Positions 52,432 to 60,843 of a stretch of 64,000 nt of DNA are shown piece by piece. The notes under the pieces are model-generated. The model was not told where the DNA came from. It worked only from the letters and a program-made list of their open reading frames with translations, and made no database searches. This DNA is from Alicyclobacillus sp. SP_1 (GTDB lineage Bacteria; Bacillota; Bacilli; Alicyclobacillales; Alicyclobacillaceae): positions 1 to 64,000 of the forward strand of contig NZ_JAMCCX010000083.1 of NCBI RefSeq assembly GCF_024706985.1. The letters run 5' to 3'. The translations under genes were made by a program, and so were the position numbers. Position 1 is the first letter of the stretch; the number at the start of each line of letters is the position of its first letter.

Positions 52432-52471
52432 AAAAAACGCCTCTTCGAGCGCACTTACCGCTTGAAGAGGC
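52432..52471 (-). terminator. Intrinsic terminator of the secreted protein gene
   Basis: GCCTCTTC and GAAGAGGC pair around a 17-base loop, followed by GTTTTTTG on the minus strand; 26 bases past the stop at 52497. Confidence 0.85.
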
Positions 52472-52496
52472 AGTCTGAACGAGCAACTTGGTCGTG

Positions 52497-53174
52497 TTAG
52501 TTTCCGTAGGTAGATCCGGTTGTCGTGACGGTCGTACCCGACTGAGACGTCTTCTCCATCGAGAGAAGGACGCGAGTATAGTGGATTTCAGCGTTCTGCA
52601 AGCGAAGAATCGTGTTGTACAAGGAAGCCATACTGTCGTGATAAGGATATTTGTGCCAGTTGCTTAATTGGCCATTATCTTGCACTCTGGCAATCCGTTT
52701 ATCGACCTTCAGCAATTCCTTGGAGTCCATATTGTGCTCACGAATCGCAGCCGCCAGTTCGCCTTTCTTCCGTGGGTGGTGCGAATAATCGATGACTAAC
52801 TGCCAAGCGTGCTCATTGTTCCGCAAAATGGCCTGCCGATGTTTTTCCAGTTTATTGAGTAACTTGTGATTGATGACGGGCCTTTCATTCAACACCGGAA
52901 TGGAACTGCGTTCTTGAATCAAGTTCTGTTCTACGTTGTACAAGTTCCCCACTTGTTGTCCGATGTCTTGCACGACAGACAGTAGGTCTGTCTCCGAAGT
53001 CGTCAGATTCGTGGTTTGGACCTCATTCATCAACTGTGCTTCTGTGGCCACATGCGCTTGATAGCTCTGTGCAAACGATTCTTTGTGCCCGGCAGCAAAA
53101 GCAACCGTACCGCTCATGGCCAGAGTCACCACCAGAGCACTTCCACCAAACAACCATTTTTTCGACGTGAACAT
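52497..53174 (-). CDS. Secreted helical protein, unknown
   Basis: A 225-residue protein with a signal peptide (FTSKKWLFGGSALVVTLAMSGTVAFAAG, AFA cleavage near residue 27) and a predominantly helical, Gln/Asn/Leu-rich mature part with few cysteines. It ends in a Thr/Ser tail (GTTVTTTGSTYGN). No family is recognised. It lies 150 bases downstream of a sensor kinase on the same strand, so it could be a regulatory target. Confidence 0.8.
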   Translation of the reverse strand: MFTSKKWLFGGSALVVTLAMSGTVAFAAGHKESFAQSYQAHVATEAQLMNEVQTTNLTTSETDLLSVVQDIGQQVGNLYNVEQNLIQERSSIPVLNERPVINHKLLNKLEKHRQAILRNNEHAWQLVIDYSHHPRKKGELAAAIREHNMDSKELLKVDKRIARVQDNGQLSNWHKYPYHDSMASLYNTILRLQNAEIHYTRVLLSMEKTSQSGTTVTTTGSTYGN

Positions 53175-53323
53175 TGATCATCGTCCTCCTCGTAGCAAGG
53201 AATTTGAGTTCCTCATCCTGGACCATGCGGACACTGTGCCGCTTCGATGGTTCGATGAGACGAACCCCTCTTCCAAAAGATACGAGGGATTTGTGTCAAG
53301 AGCATGTCAATGTCAAGAGCCTA

Positions 53324-54805
53324 TCAAATAGAATCTAACCGAAGTGACGAGCCATCGTCTATGTCTGCTTCGGCCGTGCTGAAAATCGGAAAGATGAGCG
53401 TGAATACCGTTCCCTCTCCTTCTTTCGACGCCACCTGAATGCTCCCATGAAGTCTCTCGACCAGATGCTTCGTGATGGTCAATCCCAAACCAGTTCGAGA
53501 CTGCTCTGCTTCTCGACGATTGCTCGTGGTAAAGAACCTCTCCCAGATATGCGGCAAAACCGATTCGGAAATGCCTTCGCCCGTATCGTACACACGGACC
53601 ACTAAACGGTATTCAGACACTTCACTCGAGAGCCCCACCTGCCCCGTGGAAGTATGCCGGATGGCATTGTCCAACAAGTTAAAAACGATTTGTGTCAGTC
53701 GAGAAAAATCTCCGAGTAACCACACCGATACAGCAGGTACGTCGATGATGAATTGAAGGCCTTTTTCCTCTGCCCGCACGCGCACAGAATTGGCCGCCTG
53801 GGAAACAACCTGTGACCAAAGAACTGGACGGGCATCCACCGAGATTTTGCCCGTTTCCAATGCAGCGAGATCGAGCATACTGGACAAAATATGTCCGAGG
53901 CGGGCCAATTCACGATTCGCTGCCTCCAGATATTGGCGTTCTTTGGAAGGCGGAATGACCCCGTCGAGAATTCCTTGAACAAACCCGCGAACGGAGGTCA
54001 GTGGATTGCGAATTTCATGAGACACGTTGGCAATCAGGTCCTTGCGCATATCCTCCAACGCCCGCAGTTGAACGACCATTTGGTTGAAGGTCTCGGCTAA
54101 ATAAGCCACTTCATCTTGACCACGCACGACAATTTTCTGATTAAAATCGCCTCGACCAATGGCCCGAACAGCTTTGCTCATCTCCATCAACGGATTGGAA
54201 AAGCGACGAGTAAAGACATACAAAACGGCGATGGACAACACTAACACCGGAATGGCAATCAACAGAAGAATCTGTGTGACCTGCCCACTCTCCAAATTTT
54301 GCACGGGCGTATGAAGAAACAGAGCACCTGTTATCAAGCCGTCCGTGCGAATGGGTACTCCCACAGTCAACATGGACTCTCGATTGAACTGAATGAAAGG
54401 CCCAATCAGTTCCACCCGCTGTCCATTCAGCACGCGATTGACCGCTTGTCCATTGACCAAATCTTGCTGATGCGTCAATTCTTGAGCTAATTTGTGGACT
54501 TTGCGGAGCTCGTTGCCCTTGCCGAGCAACAGCAAGTTGATACTCGCATCATCTTGCTGCTTAAACCGGGTAAGCAGCCGCGTGAAGTGTCCGTTGTGGT
54601 ACGGGCTGCTCCCGTAGTGGTCGAGGTACGGCAAGAGAGCATTCGCTTCATGCTGTAGGACGGCCAGCCTCTGTTCTGCAAGAAAGTGTCGAACTTCGAT
54701 GTGCACAACGACCGACAGGATGGCAAAAGCCCCAACCATGACGGCGATGTAGACGACGAGAATGCGCTGGAACATCGACGTGAGCTTTCTCGAGGAAGTT
54801 TTCAT
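53324..54805 (-). CDS. Sensor histidine kinase with extracytoplasmic sensor
   Basis: A 493-residue kinase: TM1 (about residues 12-34), an extracytoplasmic domain of ~140 residues, TM2 (about 178-197), HAMP (RRFSNPLMEMSKAVRAIGRGDFNQKI), then HisKA with LIANVSHEIRNPLTSVRGF. The H-box reads SHEIRNPL, a variant of SHELRTPL. HATPase_c boxes NLLDNAIRHT, DTGEGIS, FFTTS and TGLGLTITKHLV are intact. It overlaps the response regulator by four bases and ends the four-gene operon with the phosphodiester glycosidase and propeller genes. Confidence 0.9.
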   Translation of the reverse strand: MKTSSRKLTSMFQRILVVYIAVMVGAFAILSVVVHIEVRHFLAEQRLAVLQHEANALLPYLDHYGSSPYHNGHFTRLLTRFKQQDDASINLLLLGKGNELRKVHKLAQELTHQQDLVNGQAVNRVLNGQRVELIGPFIQFNRESMLTVGVPIRTDGLITGALFLHTPVQNLESGQVTQILLLIAIPVLVLSIAVLYVFTRRFSNPLMEMSKAVRAIGRGDFNQKIVVRGQDEVAYLAETFNQMVVQLRALEDMRKDLIANVSHEIRNPLTSVRGFVQGILDGVIPPSKERQYLEAANRELARLGHILSSMLDLAALETGKISVDARPVLWSQVVSQAANSVRVRAEEKGLQFIIDVPAVSVWLLGDFSRLTQIVFNLLDNAIRHTSTGQVGLSSEVSEYRLVVRVYDTGEGISESVLPHIWERFFTTSNRREAEQSRTGLGLTITKHLVERLHGSIQVASKEGEGTVFTLIFPIFSTAEADIDDGSSLRLDSI

Positions 54806-55518
54806 CCGTTACGATAGACGCGAAATTTGTAGCCAATACCGCGTACGGAACAAACTTCGTAATCTTCTGACTTAGAAATCTTGCTACGCAGTCGTTTCAC
54901 GAGCACGTCCACCACCCGGTCCTCTCCTACAAAGTCGACTCCCCAGACAAGGTCGAGCAACTGCTGCCGGTCCAACACTTGATTGGGATGCTGCGCTAGG
55001 ATATAGAGCAATTGAAACTCCCGCGGGGACAAGTCCATTCGCTCTCCTCGCAAGAACACCTCATGCGCTACCTTGTCTATGACGAGCGCTCCGAAACGCA
55101 GCGTGGTGACGCGCGTACGCGGTCGCTCCCATCCGTATGTTCGGCGCAAGAGAGCGACCATGCGCGCCACCAATTCCTTCGGGTTGAACGGTTTCACCAA
55201 ATAATCGTCGGCTCCCAGTTCCAGGCCTTTTAATTTGTCGGACATTTCGCCGCGCGCTGTGACCATCAGAACTGGCAGGTGGTGGTCACGGCGGATAGCC
55301 TGACACATTTCCCAGCCATCCATGCCGGGCATCATGACGTCCAGAACCACGCCGTGAACTTCTTCCTGTTCCAGCGCTTTCATCCCATCTGCCCCATCTG
55401 CCGCAGAGAGAACATGAAAGCCTTCGCTTTTTAAATAGAGACCGATGACTTCACAGATGTTTGGGTCGTCATCGACCACCAGAATACGAAAGTCTTTCGG
55501 AGAAAATTCCGGCGCCAC
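54802..55518 (-). CDS. OmpR-family response regulator
   Basis: A 238-residue regulator with VDDDPNICEVIG, phosphoacceptor in GVVLDVMMPGMDGWEM, VTARGEMSDKL and YLVKPFNPKELVARM in the receiver, then a winged-helix output with LSPREFQLLYILAQHPNQVLDRQQLLDLVW and VVDVLVKRLRSKISKSEDYEVCSVRGIGYKF. GTG 55518 lies nine bases after AAAGAGG; TTG 55527 is an alternative. It pairs with the overlapping kinase. Confidence 0.92.
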   Translation of the reverse strand: MAPEFSPKDFRILVVDDDPNICEVIGLYLKSEGFHVLSAADGADGMKALEQEEVHGVVLDVMMPGMDGWEMCQAIRRDHHLPVLMVTARGEMSDKLKGLELGADDYLVKPFNPKELVARMVALLRRTYGWERPRTRVTTLRFGALVIDKVAHEVFLRGERMDLSPREFQLLYILAQHPNQVLDRQQLLDLVWGVDFVGEDRVVDVLVKRLRSKISKSEDYEVCSVRGIGYKFRVYRNG

Positions 55519-55556
55519 AGGATACAACCTCTTTCATGTCCGAAGACTGACTGACA

Positions 55557-56603
55557 TCAAGCATTGGTATTATTATTCAAAATGGCATAGTGCGCAGGGC
55601 CCTTCAAGGCACGGATGGACCCATTCGCTGAAACGTCAATATCCCGCGCCACAACAGGATTTTTCAGATTGGCCACAAAAGTCGATTGAGCCGTCGCCAA
55701 ATTGTATTTGAACACGCTGGTCGCCAGTCCCTGACTGTTAACGTCCGCATAGTAGAATGTATTGCCAACGCATCCAATCAATCCAGCATTCGTCTGAATC
55801 AGATGGACCGACCAATGGTTCAAATGGGGACTTTGCGTGAGGTACCCAACATTGAACGTACCCCCTGCGTAATCTTCAAAATAGAGAATGTCTCCCGTCT
55901 GTGACACGGAGATGTTGCGGATGTCCAGGCCACCAAAGTGCGTCTGAAACAAATTGCCATCGGTGTCATAGTGATAGACCACACTGCTGCTGGAGTCTGC
56001 AATGAGGACATAGGTATCGTTCGTGTACGGACTGTCGGTGATTTTGACAAAATTCGCCGTTGGCGAAAGTCCGGCGAACGTCTGAATCAGACGCGTACCA
56101 CCACTCAACAGATTGGCAGTTTCGAGAACCAACTGGCCGTTACCCGCATTTTCGCCAACAAAGACCTCGTCATTGCGAAGCCAGCGCAAATATGTGACCG
56201 TATTCGGGAAAGCGCTCGAAAATACCGACTTGTTGGTTTTGAGATTGACCATGTGAAGCACATTGTCGCTTCCCGCGTAGGCTGCATATTGATGGTTTGG
56301 AGACTCTACAACGAGAGGATATGACTTTCGCAAAGCAGCCACGCGGAGTGCTGCCAGCTGTGCCTCGGTTTGCTCTTGATGGATGATTTTCTCACTGACT
56401 TTGTGAGAGTGATGTCCCGCTCCGGTCAAGAGCGAATTATAGTGTTGAAAAAACAAAAACTCCAGCAGCGCGATGAGCGCTGCCACCATCAGCAGTCGAC
56501 GTCCAATATGCCGACTCGGACGAACATTTGTTGGCGTTCCTCGACGGCCCCGGGTCTGTGCAGCCGAGCGAGATTGCACGCGATTCGTTTCCAAAAGGTC
56601 CAT
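55557..56603 (-). CDS. Membrane-anchored propeller-like extracytoplasmic protein
   Basis: A 348-residue protein with a basic N-terminus and one membrane anchor (LLMVAALIALLEFLFFQHY, about residues 37-55). The extracytoplasmic part has repeated blade-like segments (about 95-345) such as HQYAAYAGSDNVLHMVN, EVFVGENAGNGQLVLETAN, YVLIADSSSSVVYHYDTDGN and DILYFEDYAGGTFNVGY, which suggests a beta-propeller. It is four bases downstream of the phosphodiester glycosidase gene and 39 bases upstream of the regulator gene, hence probably a sensory or structural partner. Confidence 0.75.
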   Translation of the reverse strand: MDLLETNRVQSRSAAQTRGRRGTPTNVRPSRHIGRRLLMVAALIALLEFLFFQHYNSLLTGAGHHSHKVSEKIIHQEQTEAQLAALRVAALRKSYPLVVESPNHQYAAYAGSDNVLHMVNLKTNKSVFSSAFPNTVTYLRWLRNDEVFVGENAGNGQLVLETANLLSGGTRLIQTFAGLSPTANFVKITDSPYTNDTYVLIADSSSSVVYHYDTDGNLFQTHFGGLDIRNISVSQTGDILYFEDYAGGTFNVGYLTQSPHLNHWSVHLIQTNAGLIGCVGNTFYYADVNSQGLATSVFKYNLATAQSTFVANLKNPVVARDIDVSANGSIRALKGPAHYAILNNNTNA

Positions 56604-56607
56604 CCTT

Positions 56608-57585
56608 TCACTTTCCGGCAGGAAAAATTAAGAATGCCGTGGCGACTTCCCGCTCACCAAGTACATCCGAGGGCTGATTGACTAGCTTGCCCTGATACAT
56701 CATGGTGGTGGACGACCCTCCATCGAGATTGGCAGCCGTCACCGCCCCCAGGCGCAGCATCAGATTTTGCAATTGAAGCAGAGACGCCCCAACGTCATTT
56801 GGCCCGTGGATGCCCCGTCCGTCGGTGACGACAAACAGCAAGGTTCCATCCGCCTTTTGTCCGATAGCCGTGCGAGGCGCATAGCCCCAACCACCGTTAC
56901 CACTGACAATCATGCCGTGCCCATTTTGGACCAAAGTTGGCCCGAAGGTGATGGCCTGCGTGACGTGAAGTTGCTTGAGTTGCTGGAGCGTATAGGGTCC
57001 ACTCAGCAGTTGCCCCTCGTTCGTCAGTGCGATCACCGTCTGGTTACTCGATTGCTGGTCGGTGATGACTTTCCCATTCATGATGGTGATACCCTGAGGA
57101 GAACCACCCGTACCCCGCCAATGTTCCACATCTTTGAAAGCGCCGCCGTTGATACCACCGATGGCGTGATAGTGCTGCAACATCTCGCTGAGCGTCATGC
57201 CAAACTTACCGATATAAGCGGTCACACCCACGCGGACACGAGTGGGATCAGGAACAATCATAATGTTGGCGGTATACGTACTGCCGTGGTAGGTCTGAAA
57301 ACGGATGGCAGACGCTTTGTCATTGGAGAAATTCTGCTGTGCCACCTTGGTCGTAGCCGACTGAATGTCGCGCAAGCGGGGCTTCGCTTCCTCTACCACT
57401 TTTTTCGACAGCGTATCGAGAGCCAGCGGCTCGAGCAAATAGCCATGCATCGTCGTTCCCAACGAGTCAATGACGTAGGAGCGCACTGCCGGGAACGGGC
57501 CATGAAACAACAACACGGAGCCGAGCACAAATGCATAGACCAACGTGCCGACCGCATATAATCCGTAGCGGATGATGCGTCTCAA
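56608..57585 (-). CDS. Phosphodiester glycosidase (NAGPA)-family exported protein
   Basis: A 325-residue protein with one N-terminal membrane anchor (YGLYAVGTLVYAFVLGSVLLF). The catalytic-like domain (about 90-325) has GVTAYIGKFGMT, GGINGGAFKD, GSPQGITI, FGPTLVQNG, PRTAIGQKADGTLLFVVTDGRG, and the family-defining ANLDGGSSTTMMYQG near the end, typical of the NAGPA/YveB family that cleaves or uncovers GlcNAc-phosphodiesters. TTG 57585 lies six bases after AGGAGG; the longer open frame is not coding-like. First gene of the operon with the propeller protein and two-component system. Confidence 0.85.
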   Translation of the reverse strand: MRRIIRYGLYAVGTLVYAFVLGSVLLFHGPFPAVRSYVIDSLGTTMHGYLLEPLALDTLSKKVVEEAKPRLRDIQSATTKVAQQNFSNDKASAIRFQTYHGSTYTANIMIVPDPTRVRVGVTAYIGKFGMTLSEMLQHYHAIGGINGGAFKDVEHWRGTGGSPQGITIMNGKVITDQQSSNQTVIALTNEGQLLSGPYTLQQLKQLHVTQAITFGPTLVQNGHGMIVSGNGGWGYAPRTAIGQKADGTLLFVVTDGRGIHGPNDVGASLLQLQNLMLRLGAVTAANLDGGSSTTMMYQGKLVNQPSDVLGEREVATAFLIFPAGK

Positions 57586-57677
57586 AAAAATCCTCCTATT
57601 CGTTTCCGAGCATCGTACCACTCCGATTCTATCGCTTCTCGCGCCGGACGTAAACACCGGGAGTCCGCCACACCAGT

Positions 57678-59591
57678 CTACGTCAACGTTTCGACAAAAT
57701 TGACAGACCACTCTCCCGACGAAGAACGCACAGTCAGCACATCCCCAACCAGCCACACCTCGGGAGCGGACGACAACAAGCGGTCCGGTGGTAAAGACGC
57801 ATCCGACACGCGCTGACCGAGAAAACCATGAATCAGCGTCCCGTCTCCTATCGAGAATTCCTGCGTTAGCATAGGAATCACCGTCGCCGGAAACAACAGA
57901 TGCGTGTTCGGCTCCGCCTCGACCCATGTGTAGTCCGCATGGCTCCCATAGTCGACCACGCCAGACGCAAGTTGACGGTGCACCCCCAACTGTCCTCGCT
58001 CGAAGTTGTGGACGGTAGATTCAAATTTCGGCAGGGCAAATCCGCCGTCTGCCAACAGCAGGCGTCGACCCGACACCACTCGATGGACGCGAATGTGCCA
58101 AGGTAGCAGCGGAACAACCCACGTGGTGATGGTGACATCTGGCCACGGCTGCCATGTTCGGCGCACAAACTGCTCCGTAACCGTGTCGTCTGAGAGCCCA
58201 TATGCCGATTCGTAGAGAGGAACCGCACGGCCTGCTTCAGCAACGGCCAAACAGTTGTCAAATGCCCCTTGCCGCAACGCGAGACGTCCTTTCGGAACAC
58301 TGAAAGCAAAGCTTGTGGAGTAGACAAATTTCTCATACTTGGCATCCGCGTGCGCGTGTTGTGACGAATGTTGGCCGGCAGTGAACGCCTGCACCTCGTC
58401 TCCCTCAGGACTGCGACAGACCAACATTCGCGGTTCGCGTTGAAGCTGTACGTGAGCGCAGTCAACGGGTTGTGGCTCGGCCTGCCAAAACGGATGGGCG
58501 TCGTTCACCGCCAACAACAGGTATGTTTTTAAAGCCCAGTAGGGCGATCCCGCTGCATTATAGCCCTCCGCCATCACGACATTGGGGTACTTGTAGCCGA
58601 CCGTGAGGTACCCACCCTCGCCGATCATCTCCGTATCATCCCAGTACTCGAGGTGACGAAACAGCAACTGTTTGATTTGACCCCAGGGAAGCGCTTCGAC
58701 ATCGGCAAAGACCAAGGCCGAAAAGAAAGCCCCGTGAGCGAACCGATAGGTCAGGCTCCGTCCGAAGGGAATGCTCGCTCCCGTCGAAGCAAACCAGTGG
58801 ACGTAGTTTGCCGCAAATTCGCGCGCACGGGAACAAAATCGCTCGGCACGTAGCGGATCGTCCAAAGCCATAAACTTGGCGTAAATCAACGAATAATAGT
58901 GAAAGGCCATCGGAACATAGTAATCAATTTGGTCGACAAACCCGTCGCAGTACCACCCGTTTCCAAGATACAATTGTTCGAGCGTATCCAGCGCCTCTTC
59001 CATGTGCCGCGGTGACCACGCGCAGTTGCGCTGCTTGAGCGCAACATTGACCAGCACGCGAAAAAACAGCCAATTGGTGGCGGGCATCTCGTAGTCGTTG
59101 ATTTGACCGAGCCAAGTGGCTAGATGCTGCTGCTGTCGGGACGTCAGCGTGTCCCAGAAGCGCTCCGGATGCAACAACAGCGCCGTGGCCAGAGCTGCCA
59201 TTTCGACCATGCGCTGATCAAACGGGCCAATGTCGCCCCAGTAATGCGGACTGTCTGGATGAGTTCCGGCAATCACGCCCTCAACAAAGACGTTCAACCT
59301 CGCGTCGTCAGGCTGTGCACAGCCAAGCGGTGCCACGCCCCAGAGCAAGCGCAAAAACGTCTCCATGTGGCGAATCCGAGGGGCATAGACAGAGCCGCCC
59401 CCGGACAATGCGTAAAGCCCTGTTTGAAGCATCTCCGGATGCGCGAGAAACGGTTCCAGGAACTGCTTCACGCGCGCCACCAAGCGCCGCTTGTCAGCGG
59501 GCATGTCGATTCGAGGTGAAATGCGAGAGGACCTTGGAGCGCAGCCATCCTCGATGCCCTCTCCCACGGAATGTCGATTCTCGCGCACCAC
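57678..59591 (-). CDS. DUF2264 family protein
   Basis: A 637-residue cytoplasmic protein (no signal peptide). The N-terminal half has the family signature HYWGDIGPFDQRMVEMAALATALLLHPERFWDTL (about residues 155-190 of the longer reading) and the LYLGNGWYCDGFVDQIDYYVPMAFHYYSLIYAKF repeat of an (alpha/alpha)6 barrel; the rest is beta-rich. DUF2264 proteins occur with polysaccharide-degradation genes but lack a proven reaction. GTG 59591 with GGGGGAGG upstream is chosen over longer starts. Next to a Gfo/Idh/MocA gene, suggesting sugar catabolism. Confidence 0.9.
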   Translation of the reverse strand: MVRENRHSVGEGIEDGCAPRSSRISPRIDMPADKRRLVARVKQFLEPFLAHPEMLQTGLYALSGGGSVYAPRIRHMETFLRLLWGVAPLGCAQPDDARLNVFVEGVIAGTHPDSPHYWGDIGPFDQRMVEMAALATALLLHPERFWDTLTSRQQQHLATWLGQINDYEMPATNWLFFRVLVNVALKQRNCAWSPRHMEEALDTLEQLYLGNGWYCDGFVDQIDYYVPMAFHYYSLIYAKFMALDDPLRAERFCSRAREFAANYVHWFASTGASIPFGRSLTYRFAHGAFFSALVFADVEALPWGQIKQLLFRHLEYWDDTEMIGEGGYLTVGYKYPNVVMAEGYNAAGSPYWALKTYLLLAVNDAHPFWQAEPQPVDCAHVQLQREPRMLVCRSPEGDEVQAFTAGQHSSQHAHADAKYEKFVYSTSFAFSVPKGRLALRQGAFDNCLAVAEAGRAVPLYESAYGLSDDTVTEQFVRRTWQPWPDVTITTWVVPLLPWHIRVHRVVSGRRLLLADGGFALPKFESTVHNFERGQLGVHRQLASGVVDYGSHADYTWVEAEPNTHLLFPATVIPMLTQEFSIGDGTLIHGFLGQRVSDASLPPDRLLSSAPEVWLVGDVLTVRSSSGEWSVNFVETLT

Positions 59592-59653
59592 CCCATGCCT
59601 CCCCCTTTTCTCGTCAGCGGATGAAAGCGGATGAAACATGTGCCTTGGCTCTC

Positions 59654-60655
59654 TCAAGGGCGCAAATCCGTGAGTCTTACTGGCTGGCCAGCGACCGCAG
59701 CCAAATTGGACGCCTCGACTAGCTTTGTCAAATCGACGGCTATCTCGTTTTGTTCTGCTGCGTCTCGCCCCGTTTCGATGTTCTCCACCCACTGGTGGAA
59801 GGCGGACGGTTTAGCTTCTCGCATCGGATACGGCGTCCACTCTGCGAATCCATGAGCTGCACTTTTCACTCGGACTGAAGAACCTGAGCCATCCGTTTGG
59901 CTGTAGACGGCGGATCCGCTCATTCCATGCACTTCCATCGTAAACGGGGAACTGCCCGACACAAATCCGGTTTCAGCAATCCCGATAGCTCCACTGGCAT
60001 ACTGGAAAATCGACACCGCGTTGTCTTCCACGGCTTTTCCGAGCATCCGCCCGTAATGCGCCGATACTCGGTCTGGGAGACCGAGCAAAAGCCTCGTCAA
60101 ATAAAGAGGATGGCAACCCAAATCGGTCAAGGCGCCACCCCCGCACTGCTCGTAATCATAAAAATGTGCGGGCAACCAGTCGTCGGAAGCTCCACCGTGG
60201 GCCAAGCGCACTCGCACTTGACTGATGGTACCAAGCAGACCACGGTCCACCACTTCTTGAAACGTAAGGGTATACGCGTCATTCAATCTTGGTAACGAGA
60301 CCATCAACTGTACCCCTGCCGCACGAACACTGGCGATAATGCGGTTCGCGTCGTGTAAAGTGAGCGCGAGCACTTTTTCAGTAAAAATATGTTTTTTCGC
60401 CTCTGCCGCGCGGATCATCACGTCTGGGTGTAAGTTGGTCGGCGTATCGACGACGACCGCATCCACGAAGTCCTGAGCCAATACTTCGTCCAGGGAGTCA
60501 TAGAAGGGAACTCCGAGACGACTTGCCTCTTCCCTGCCTCGTTCGGGAACTTCATCCCAAACTGCCACTACTTCCGTCTGCGGATGTTCCAACGCCTGTT
60601 TCCGGTAGTCTTTCGCATGCACATGCCAAAAACTGAGCATTGCAATTCGAACCAT
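59654..60655 (-). CDS. Gfo/Idh/MocA family oxidoreductase
   Basis: A 333-residue NAD(P)-dependent dehydrogenase for a sugar or cyclitol. The start ATG 60655 is seven bases after GAGGAGGGG. The Rossmann part begins VRIAMLSFWHVHAKDY, lacking the perfect GxGxxG (here LSFWHVH), followed by VVAVWDEVPERGREEASRLGV, VVDTPTNLHPDVMIRAAEAKKHIFTEKVLA with the EK(V/P) catalytic lysine, and LTDLGCHPLYLTRLLLG near the substrate site. The longer open frame to 60847 has no site. The DUF2264 gene is 62 bases downstream. Confidence 0.9.
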   Translation of the reverse strand: MVRIAMLSFWHVHAKDYRKQALEHPQTEVVAVWDEVPERGREEASRLGVPFYDSLDEVLAQDFVDAVVVDTPTNLHPDVMIRAAEAKKHIFTEKVLALTLHDANRIIASVRAAGVQLMVSLPRLNDAYTLTFQEVVDRGLLGTISQVRVRLAHGGASDDWLPAHFYDYEQCGGGALTDLGCHPLYLTRLLLGLPDRVSAHYGRMLGKAVEDNAVSIFQYASGAIGIAETGFVSGSSPFTMEVHGMSGSAVYSQTDGSGSSVRVKSAAHGFAEWTPYPMREAKPSAFHQWVENIETGRDAAEQNEIAVDLTKLVEASNLAAVAGQPVRLTDLRP

Positions 60656-60843
60656 GAGAACCCCTCCTCTGCCGGCGCGTGCCCTTTCATTATACATGTC
60701 CCACTTTTTTGCGTCTTTCCTGCGCCGGGCCGGTCCGGGAGTGGAGGTTCCGTCCGAGATAGAACCCTCATTCGAACCCTCCACCCACGCGAAGAGGCAA
60801 ATGTTCCGATGAATGCATCGCATGGTCGATGCGAGAGAATCAG

